A stretch of DNA of 64,000 nucleotides, from the NCBI GenBank assembly GCA_963556195.1, contig OY744525.1:50948148-51012147 (forward strand), written 5' to 3'. Source of the stretch: Sepiola atlantica. Taxonomy: Eukaryota; Mollusca; Cephalopoda; Sepiida; Sepiolidae. Position numbers and translations under genes: made by a program. The first letter of the stretch is position 1. Each line of letters starts with the position of its first letter. Below the pieces are notes generated by a model, which searched no databases, was not told where the DNA came from, and worked only from the letters and a program-made list of their open reading frames with translations. Positions 55,889 through 64,000 of the stretch are shown piece after piece.

Positions 55889-57479
55889 TTTTATCTGAAA
55901 AAAAAAGAAAATAAATGAATAAGTCTAAAACAGTTTGATTTATATCTTCTAGTTTCATATTTTAAAAAATGGCTGACAATTATGGTAAGGAGTTTTGGTT
56001 AGCTTTAGTGATAGTCTGTTGGAGTTAGGGTTAGGCTGCATCTAAAAGTGTGGCTTAAAATGACAGGACTATTTAAACAGACTCAATACTGTTTGAGTTA
56101 TGGTAAAATCCTTATTTTTTTTACCCAATAATTTAGATTTTAGAGTGGGGGATCACTTTCCCAAATACATTTAATATAAAATGATCACCAATTCATGACA
56201 ATCACACTAAAAATAAAAATACTCTAAAATCTAAAATATTGGGTAAAAAAAAACCGGATTACTCTAGCGACATAATCGATAATTTTACACAGAAAAAAAA
56301 TGGTCCGTAAAATAAAAAAGTGGGTAATAACTTAAAATGCGCCAAAAATTAGTTTTTCCTGATACAAAACTGAAACATTATGGTATTTTAATACAAACTT
56401 CATTGATAAAATTTAATTTGAAACACGAAAAAAAAAAAATAGAACAAAAATAATTTACTTACCTAAAATATGGAAATATTTCTTGACGGAGAAAAACAAA
56501 CGCGTTTGAAACGCCAGATACACTTAAAATATAAAATTATATAGATTAAACAAGCTTTTGTTCTTTTTATGTCAAATAATTAAGTTTCTTACATAAAAAT
56601 ACAAAATTACTAATTATTTTTACAATTAAAATCCAACAGCCGTCAATATTTCATACATTCGATATACAATAACAAACACGCGTTTAAAACAGTGTAAATT
56701 TAAATAATACCCCCCAAAGAAAGTTCCAGCGTCACTATTAATAAAAACATTATATTTATTTTATTTCATCATTAAAATGAAGGCATTTTTCGGTTTAATG
56801 GTGTTTTATTGATAATTAAATTAATTTGTTTTCTATTGAAAAATCACAAATCCTGAATTCCACGAGAGAAAAAAAATAAAGTAATCTTTTATCGGTAAAC
56901 AGTAAACAGTACTTACTAACAATCTCAATTTTGCCTTTACAAATGAATATTTTTCATTATTTATGATCCTTATTTATTTTTATTTGATTTATTGAAAATA
57001 ATGTAAATAATTTAGTTGACAAAATCTTTATTAAATGATATTTACACATTTCTATTTCTCCAACGGTACGGAATGTTTTTATGGCGGGAAATATTTCACT
57101 GATCACCGAAAACACATGCGAAATCGCTAATTTTCAACCTTTAAAGTCGTTTCCTCAATTAACGGTAACGATTTGGGAAAAAATATTTTGTGTCGTTATT
57201 TATCATGCCAAACCCCAACAATCATTGCCATCGCATCATCACGATTCCAAAATCGACCTGCCCTATTGTAGATGCTGTGTCAGTGGTGAGTTGATACAGT
57301 TTTCTATTATTTATCTCTGAAACGCGAGGGTAACTAGTCATGGCCATTTTACAATATTAAAAGTGAAAAGTAAAGATTGGCAAAAATTCCCCAACCCAAG
57401 GCCATAAAATTTCTGAATACAGCTATTGGTCAGGGAACTATCTCCCATCCTAAAAGACCCCCCCCCCCCCCGAAATGGT
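55889..57479. other. Intergenic; hairpin related to the 161-bp units
   Basis: 56117-56255 folds: TTTAGATTTTAGAGT on the left pairs with ACTCTAAAATCTAAA on the right. It holds GTGGGGGATCACTTTCCCAA and is followed by GGATTACTCTAGCGACATAA, text shared with the 161-bp units at 29608-30603. The plus frame 57081-57320 is unrecognised. A C run lies at 57459-57472. Confidence 0.5.
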
Positions 57480-59062
57480 TAACCTAACGCCGCGATCCAT
57501 GCTCGCCTCTGATGATTAAAGGTAGCGGTAAAGTCATGTTTACTGATTAAGATGGCCACATACATGGTGACTTTATTATCGCCGATCCGAACAGCTCCCG
57601 TAGGGTCAACAGTGATGCCTCTCAATGCCTTTATCGCATTGATCCCTGGTGATACCAGATCAGGCTGCCCTGTGGCTCCCTGAGACGAAATTCACCTACA
57701 TTGACGTTTTTTGTTTTTTTTTTGTTTTTTTGTAAAACTTAATTATGTTCTACAAAACCAAAAACAAAAACAACAGCCCCTCTCCCTTTCTCCCTCCCCT
57801 TTTTTATTTTATTTTTAGAACTTGAAGCATAAATCTTTTACTATAATGACCAGATTCGGCATTAAATAACCCAAAAAGGGTTGATATGCCGTAAAACAAA
57901 ACTACCAAACCAAAAACGATGATTAAACATTTGAAGATATAAAGAACTTGAAGCATAAAAACTTTTACTATAATGACCAGATTCGGCATTAAATAACCCA
58001 AAAAGGGTTGATATGCCGTAAAACAAAACTACCAAACTACCTATCGCATTGATCCGATCAAACCCCAGTGGTTTACCACACACCACTACAACATCGTTCC
58101 TGACAGGATTGTTTTTGTCTGTGGAAATGGTGACCACTCCATTGCCACAGCATGCATGGGACACGCCTCCAACAGTCGTGATGTCTCCCTTAGCTGCCTT
58201 CCAGGATTGGCATCAATTTGTATCTACTATTGTTTGCAGACAGCCGTGTTAATTAATGTTGAACACCACTTTCCATCAACATAAGCTATAATCTCCGGGA
58301 GCGCCTCATTTACATCCTGGGGGTGACGAAGGCTGGTGCTGATGCCTCGTCCCCTAGCTCGTTTCCCGAACAGTCCTGGACCCAGTGTCCAGCCTTTTTG
58401 CATTGTTAGCTATGTGTTCCATGCCTTCGTCAGTCCCTTGCTATGTGACCGTTGCCGCCATATCTGTAGCAGGTTACACCGGTGCCAGGGCCGCTCTTGG
58501 TAGGAACTTTGGCTTTACCGCGGGATGGACGCACAGCTGCGACCACATGGTGGCTTTGGTCACTAGTCGTTGTCAGCACCCTTACTCTCGCTATTAGTCT
58601 CATAGTCAGGGTCTCAATTTTTGGCGCCTGTTGGAGTTCGATGGAGATGGCATCATGGAACCTTGTAACAAACGCCGATTTGGCAAGCCTTTCCAGCCGA
58701 ACTCCCTCGATTAGACCAACCGTCAATTGTTGTTCGCATAAACGTCCACCTGCTTGTTGGCCTATCTGACCACGGTCAAGTACCTATAGGCTGTGAACGT
58801 GCCATCCATGAATGCCTCCTTTAACTGGGCCTTAATTTGCTTTACGTCCAGGTTGGTCACTATCGTTCATCTCCAAGTAGAGAGCCAATGCATCCCCCTC
58901 CAGATACAATGGGAGCAGGCTTGCCACATCATCCACCTTCTGAAATCTTGCCATTAACCTCAATTTCTTCAGCCACGCCACCACGTCTCCATCGCCATCA
59001 AATGACTTTATCATATCACTGTTTATGCATGCCGGAATAGTAACAGCCAGAATAGATTGCAA
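57480..59062 (-). pseudogene. Gypsy-type gag-pol relic, split by an insertion
   Basis: On the minus strand, 59062-58832 is a capsid-like gag segment (KSFDGDGDVVAWLKKLRLMA, YLEGDALALYLEM). After a frame break, 58726-58430 continues gag and ends in a degenerate CCHC knuckle: the second Cys is Tyr (CYRY) and the last Cys codon is TGA. About 58164-58056 is the end of the protease (VVVVCGKPLGFDRINAI). The segment after it resumes at about 57645 (KALRGITVDPTGAVRIG) and fades near 57480. The order gag, protease, pol fits CsRn1/Kabuki-like Gypsy elements. No reverse transcriptase or integrase remains. Confidence 0.75.
57646..58041 (-). mobile_element. 396-bp retroposon-like insert with 14-bp target duplication (copy 2)
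   Basis: TATCGCATTGATCC lies exactly on both sides (57632-57645 and 58042-58055), within the Gypsy protease/pol frame. Long variable duplications are typical of target-primed reverse transcription. The insert is the family seen at 12178-12490. Its hairpin segment (GGCATATCAACCC... ATGCC on the minus strand) is present twice, about 122 bp apart, and a pyrimidine/T-rich stretch separates this from the end CAGCCTGATCTGGTATC. Confidence 0.85.
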
Positions 59063-59440
59063 AATGAGTTTTGTTAATCAATTTCTATTTTAGTCACGTA
59101 AATCAGTTAAAGTTGACAGAACACACAAAAGTGCCAGCCCTCAGCATTCAAAACAAAGTCCGGATCCTTTTCTTCCCTCCTTTATATAAATACAATCGTC
59201 ATGTTGCCTGCCAATCTCAACAGCAGTAACAATTCTTGTCTCTCCTCTTCCCAACAACACGAGACTCTCGCACCCAACATCAGCAGTAGTCCTTGTTTTT
59301 CTTTCCTTCACGTAATCAAACGGTTCGCAGCCACTGTTTCCTTGTAGTAAGCGCATGCTAGTCGTGGCCGTTTAACCGTCAGTTTCTCCAGTAACTCTGC
59401 TCACTGGGAGCTCGGTGTTCAGAGTTCTCTAGCAAATTCT
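59063..59440 (-). repeat. Possible 5' LTR and leader of the Gypsy relic
   Basis: Lies just upstream of gag on the minus strand. It contains TTTATATAAAGGAGGG (TATA box, about 59190-59176) and GC-richer text. No TG...CA boundary or second LTR was identified. The minus frame 59141-59356 here is not a gene. Confidence 0.4.
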
Positions 59441-59789
59441 TTCGATAGAACTTTTCCCAAAAATCTAAACATTTTTCGCTCCAGTTGAACTTTTTGGCTT
59501 CATTTAAAATAGCATTACAAGTTGATTTTTTCTTTTTAGATAATTGTTATTTTATCAACTTGCATGAAAAGAGCTGTGTAAAATATGCTTAAAACCGTTT
59601 GAATTATGCAAATACCATCAGTGGTTCAAAAGTTATGAGAATTTTAAGTGCCGAAATTTATGTTTTTCCGTGGACATTTTTCTTTACTAAACCTTTAAAA
59701 AAAGTGGGCTAAAATACGGACCTCATCATTTCAAGAAATTCAGTAATTTCGCCACCATTTATTTATTTTTGAAGTTATTCTCATGAAAC
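59441..59789. other. Intergenic, possibly 3' flank of the gene B family
   Basis: AT-rich, no frame. It adjoins the deletion derivative and may be part of the same element's end. Confidence 0.4.
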
Positions 59790-60182
59790 TTGGTACTCTT
59801 ATGTAAAATGATGTGCTCTTTCTGATTATGTAGTCAAATGTGATGTATCTCTTCACCATAAGCCATAAATTATAAATTAAATGGGTAAATTTCAAAGTTT
59901 TTCAAACTAGCATGTTGTATCATACAGATTGTGAGGTATTTCAATATAACTTTAATTTCTTTGAAGTCACTACACAGTGTCTGTATAATAGTAAGTGCAC
60001 TATTACTATCTTTTTAAAGAAATTGTGTAATTTAAGCACAACACCATTTTTCTTAAGCCTTACACTAAAATGATTCTTTCAGCAAGGTTGCGACAGGTTA
60101 GTTGCAGTGTTTCATAGTAAGGTCCTGTATATATTTACTCCATAATATACTGGGGAAAAATAAGATTGGATAAAATTTGTCA
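59790..60182 (-). mobile_element. Internal-deletion derivative of the gene B element
   Basis: 60182 down to about 59940 is a diverged copy of the first-exon start of gene B (compare 63963-63715), including the ATG context CCATAATATACTG and GGTCCTGTATA. Directly next to it, 59790-59928 is a close copy of the gene B 3' flank at 60405-60543 (TTGGTACTCTTATGTAAAATG...). The two parts are about 3.2 kb apart in the long copy. This is the structure of a nonautonomous deletion product, as seen for P, hAT and Mutator-type elements. Confidence 0.7.
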
Positions 60183-60748
60183 TCCAAGCACTGACACATA
60201 GCCCCTAAGTCCGGGTGGCAACAGCCCCCCCCCCCAAAAAAAAACAAGAACATGGTTACATCTAATATCTAACTAAAATGGTTACACATCGTTCAAACGC
60301 TATAATATAAGAAAAAAAATAGATAAAATTTGTAAATAAAAGCGCTTAAAAATACTTTAAAAACACAAAAAAATAAGCAGATAGGTAGAATAGTAACTTA
60401 ATTTGCATTGGTACTCTTATGTAAAATGATGTGCTCTTTCTGATTATGCAGTCAAATGTGATGTATCTCTTCACCATAAGCCATAAATTATAAATTGAGA
60501 TGTGCAAATCTCAAAGTTTTTAAAACTGGCACATGGTATCATACAGTGGGAGTCTATTCATGAACAAAACAAAGTATTTTAGAGGTATTTAAATACAGCT
60601 TTATTGAGAGTAGTTATTTACCTGCCTCCCCACCAAAGTGGAGCTTAATGTGGGGTGTAGCCATTGAACACCTCAAGAGCATTCATGGCCGGTATTTACT
60701 ACCCCCCCCCCCCCCAAAAAAAAAAAATTGAGAGTAGATATGAAAATC
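60183..60748. other. 3' flank of gene B with a dispersed repeat
   Basis: 60207-60303 is the reverse complement of 13192-13280. AGATAGGTAGAATAGTAACTTA at about 60379 also occurs as AGGTAGGTAGAATAGTAACTTA at about 28420. The segment shared with the deletion derivative is 60405-60543. AATAAA on the minus strand at 60600-60605 could end the gene B transcript. C runs lie at 60227-60237 and 60701-60714. Confidence 0.5.
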
Positions 60749-63700
60749 TCAGAAATAAACAGAAGAAAATTTTTCAAAAAGATTTTGAATTTCTGTAAAG
60801 GATGGAAATTCCCATAGCCGACCAGAACTCATGCATTCTGGGACCAGTCCAATTTTCAAAATAAACTCATGATTTACATTTTGCAAATCATCTCTATCTG
60901 GCCAAAAATATACACCTATTTTCTGAGATGCAGCCATAAACCGTACTCTACATGAATCCTCGAATGTAGCTTCCACAATACCAGGATACCAGGAATCTTG
61001 GTAAGCAACAACTATATATTCGCCGGTTGATGGTAATTTTTTCGGTAGTTGTTCACACACTTGTTGAACAAGACATTGAAGTTCTGCCTCATTCTGTTGT
61101 TGCATGCTGTGGTCACTTCGATTTTTCATAATTTTCTTATTCTTTTTCTCTACAACTATTTCTTTTAACACAGACTTTTCTCTTTCCACATGTTTTTTGC
61201 GTAGAGTTTTGCCTCCTTTTTGTGCGGTCTTCATCAGATTGCGACGATCATCCAATGGCATATCTTGCAACCATTTCATCATTTTCATTCTATTGCGTTT
61301 CAGTAGTTGAACAGAGGAATGGTGATGCATTGAAGCACTTGGTCGTCTTCTTTGGCTATGGTCTAGGTCACCAAAATGATGTTCGCATCCCAAGTTTGTT
61401 GTCTGTGCATATCTGTAAATTGAAGAACATTTTCTTTTAGCAATATTCACTTTGATATTTGTAAAAATATATTTTTATATCGTTTAAGTGTAGAATTACA
61501 AAATTTGCTATAAATTTTATTAAAATATTCTTACTGTGTACGATCAATATCTTTTTCTGAAGGGGGTCCACCAAATTTACCTCCTGGAAGAAAGTCAGCA
61601 AGCTGCTTTTCAATTGTTCGGTTCATTGCGGATGCAACAACCTTGAGACATGAAAATAATTAATTTCTTGTGTCTTCATCAACAGTGAATAGGCATTCTA
61701 CCATCAGATTCCTATGAGGTAAATTTAACATTTCATCAGTGATGTCTTCAGTCCAGTGGATGTCTGAACGTAAAATAATTGACTGGTTCTTTTTGCAATT
61801 TTCCAAAAAGGTATGGATATCTTGAACATGTTGCTTAAGCTGAAGATAAGATACCCCTGACTTGGTAATCAAATTCCAAAAAGGTCCTGTAATCTTTATG
61901 TAAACAAGTCCAAAACATTGCAACATAATGCCAATAAATTGTGACTGCAGGTCAGCTTTAACAGCTTTTAATTTGAGATTTGGATTCTTAACCATTTCCA
62001 AAACTTCCAGGAATTGTTCTCTATGAAGAAGGACCTCTGCAGATGTCTGGAAAAGGGCATTGAATCTATTATCTCTGTAATTCCCTATTACAGACTTGAC
62101 ACCATTTTCTTGACAATAGCCTTCCCACAAATCCCGAATTCCATAATGGTCACCAGCTGGACCGAATATTTCTGATACTGTTCTTACTACTCTCTCCAAT
62201 ATAGAGCTTTGAGAATTCCAAGTGCGGAAAAATGCTAGAGAGTCACGACCGAGTTGACCATGTTTACTCACAAGAGTCTTCTCATATTCCCGAATATCTT
62301 TGCAGCAGTAGGTGTGAAATCCGAGAAGTACGTGCGCCATACAGTAGAAGTTCAGAATGGGGGATGTGTCCTGGTCAGCAAAATCTTTTATCATGTCATC
62401 TCTCCATTCTGACAGAAGTTGGTTTGCCTTTTTCTGATTACTTGCTGTCACTCATACAGAATGCAAGTTTCTTCAATGTCAATTTTATAAATTCATCTGA
62501 ATTTTTAGCTTCATCTGTACCATGAATGTTGGCAAGTTCCATTAAATGATCTTTTGTGACATTATGGATGGCACTTGCCGTTTCAGAGCCAACCCTGGTA
62601 AAGCCTAAGCTGATGATGCTCCCAGATGATAAAGTGATAGAGGTATCGATTATTTTTTGTTTTTTTCTGGTTGTCCCATCTCTGTTCACTCCCCAATGTT
62701 CAGCTGCAGCTAACTGCTCTGAAATGAACTTTTTAGCAAGAAAATGTCCTTCATCAACAATCGCTTGAACAGTTGGGGTGCTTGGCAAATCATCTTTTTT
62801 AAGTATTTTTCCAAAGAGATGCTTTGAAATACACATTATTACCGGTGACACTTTCTGTGTTGCAACCTCAAGTCCAGAAAGCTCAATAATGCACATCCGC
62901 AAATTTTCTGTAAAAGTACCATCTTTTTCTTTTGTTCTTATAGTTTCGAATATTTGAGATGACAAATTTTCAATTTCAATTTCCAGTGTTTGAATCCATA
63001 TCTCTTTTTCTTCTAATCTCATGTCCATGGCCTGGATATACTCATCTTTACTTTTCTGCATTTTACTGCATCGTAACCTAAAGTGGGAGGCTGATTTTTG
63101 TGCTACTCTCTTCTTTCGAATTTCCTCATCTATCGATATTTTATCATCTGTAAATTCTTTTAAATGTTTGTTCTCCAGCTGCAATTGCTTTAATTTTTTT
63201 CTTTGTGTGTTAAGTTTCATAGAAAGCTTTGAAATCTTGTCACTTTGCCTTCTTATTCTCTTACTTAAAATCTTCCACTTTCTCCTGTGGTGGTCATCTC
63301 TCTTCTTCATGTTTTTCAAAGAATAATGTCCTATTCTTCTTTGAAGGTCTTCTAGTTTTGTCTCTGCACATGAGATGTTGTCCAACACTTGGCTTAATTT
63401 CTTGGATTGTTTTGAAATGTCATACTGCAATATGTTGTATGCCTTTTGAAATTCTTTTTCTCCATGTAGGTTATCAGGAATTTCATGGTCAGTATCTATT
63501 TCAATATCTGCAGCACATGTTGCCTCTATGCCTCTGAGATCAGAACTTGATATAACTTCGGGATCCTGTGATATCTCGGGTTGAGATTTCAATATTCTTC
63601 TTGCCACATGAAATTCTGCATCAAGAAGATCTTTCAAATTATCAAATCCTTGGACCTTCTTTTTCTGTCGAAATTTATCCTTGGTCTTTACTAACCTATA

Positions 63701-63922
63701 AATCTTTGTGTTTAAAACTGATGCATTAATTTCTTTCAAGTCACTACATAGTGTCTGTATAACAGTAATAACACTCTTAATATCTCTTTTAAACAATTTG
63801 AGTAACTCAAGAATAACACCATTTTTTAAAGCATTACACTGCGCTGAAATGTTTCTTTCAACAAGGTTGCGGGAGGTTAATTTCAGTGCTTCACAATAAG
63901 GTCCTGTATAGATTTCCTCCAT
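60749..63922 (-). CDS. Gene B: coiled-coil protein with C-terminal Tudor-like segment, unnamed repetitive family
   Basis: Two exons: 63922-61535 and 61412-60749. The intron is ACACA|GTAAGA...TTTACAG|ATATG, and the frame across it gives RTQYAQTTNLGCEHHFGDLD. An acceptor TTTTTCAG ends 6 bases before the ATG, so an upstream exon is likely. Two lesions are present: a one-base shift near 62445 (total length is one over a multiple of three) and an in-frame TAA at 61660-61662. The ancestral size is about 1016 residues. Order: helical N-terminus; long coiled coil at about residues 175-335; EHWGVNRDGTTRKKQKIIDT near 435; NFYCMAHVLLGFHTYCC; FLPGGKFGG; CEHHFGDLD with SASMHHHSSVQLLKRNR. At the C-terminus is a Tudor/SH3-like segment (YQDSWYPGIVEA, YFWPDRDD, SSGRLWEF). 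I know these blocks from uncharacterised multicopy proteins of fish and invertebrates; the superfamily is uncertain. It is likely a transposon gene because a deletion derivative lies beside it. Confidence 0.78.
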
Positions 63923-64000
63923 AATATACTGAAAAAAAAAAAAATGATTGGATAAAGTTTGTAACGTAACTTACTTGCACATAATAAATAATCGAATTCA
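63923..64000. other. Upstream flank of gene B, cut by the window end
   Basis: Contains the pyrimidine tract and CAG acceptor (63929-63931) before the gene B ATG. The element's right end and any promoter lie outside the window. Confidence 0.6.

Noticed and set aside
57081..57320. 79-residue plus-strand frame with several Cys/His residues
   Set aside because: Looks exon-like in base use but I recognise no family, and it lacks convincing splice sites or neighbours.
1..64000. CRISPR arrays, rRNA or bacterial operons
   Set aside because: Tandem repeats here lack unique spacers and are satellites or foldbacks. Spliced genes, SINEs and LINEs exclude a bacterial source.

Overview
The window is animal nuclear DNA, AT-rich and dominated by repeats. 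It most resembles a mollusc, probably a cephalopod. The grounds are spliced genes with GT-AG introns, one intronless 18-finger C2H2 zinc-finger gene of the kind expanded in cephalopods, tRNA-Arg-like SINEs (tRNA-Arg-derived SINEs are known from octopus), and a crowd of DNA transposons and foldback repeats. I see no rRNA gene, intact tRNA gene or CRISPR array, and no ordinary housekeeping gene. The species call is inference.

Layout. 0-8.7 kb holds AT microsatellites, foldback hairpins, a tRNA-headed SINE, a mariner-type transposase relic inside long inverted repeats, a tRNA-Phe-like pseudogene and LINE 3' relics. 8.76-10.4 kb is the one clearly intact gene, a minus-strand C2H2 zinc-finger protein with CCAAT repeats and a TATA-like box just upstream. 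10.9-26.4 kb mixes a TA-flanked MITE, LINE and SINE copies, LTR debris with two solo LTRs carrying 4-bp target duplications, a Helitron-like element and a compound microsatellite abutting a SINE. 26.45-36.9 kb is a run of long imperfect palindromes with almost no coding capacity; the largest is about 1 kb. 38.4-46.7 kb has a short Helitron-like element, a decayed zinc-finger gene, a near-perfect hairpin, a SINE and LINE relics.

46.8-52.2 kb is a three-level nest. A Merlin (IS1595/ISXO2-like) transposase gene is split by a complete 4.1-kb hAT element with perfect 8-bp target duplications, and that element itself carries a foldback insert. The Merlin gene also contains a 14-copy, 15-codon minisatellite. 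53.2-55.9 kb and 60.7-63.9 kb are two minus-strand spliced genes of large repetitive protein families that I recognise but cannot name. Gene A is unclassified and transposase-like. Gene B has a coiled coil and a C-terminal Tudor-like segment. Between them lie a broken Gypsy-type gag-pol (57.5-59.1 kb), split by a 396-bp insert with 14-bp target duplications, and a shortened copy of gene B that joins its first exon to its 3' flank.

Nothing here forms an operon or a shared pathway. The genes are related only as layers of transposition. hAT, gene A and gene B each have nearly full-length coding capacity with only one or two lesions, so they were active or selected recently. The zinc-finger protein is the only candidate host regulator.
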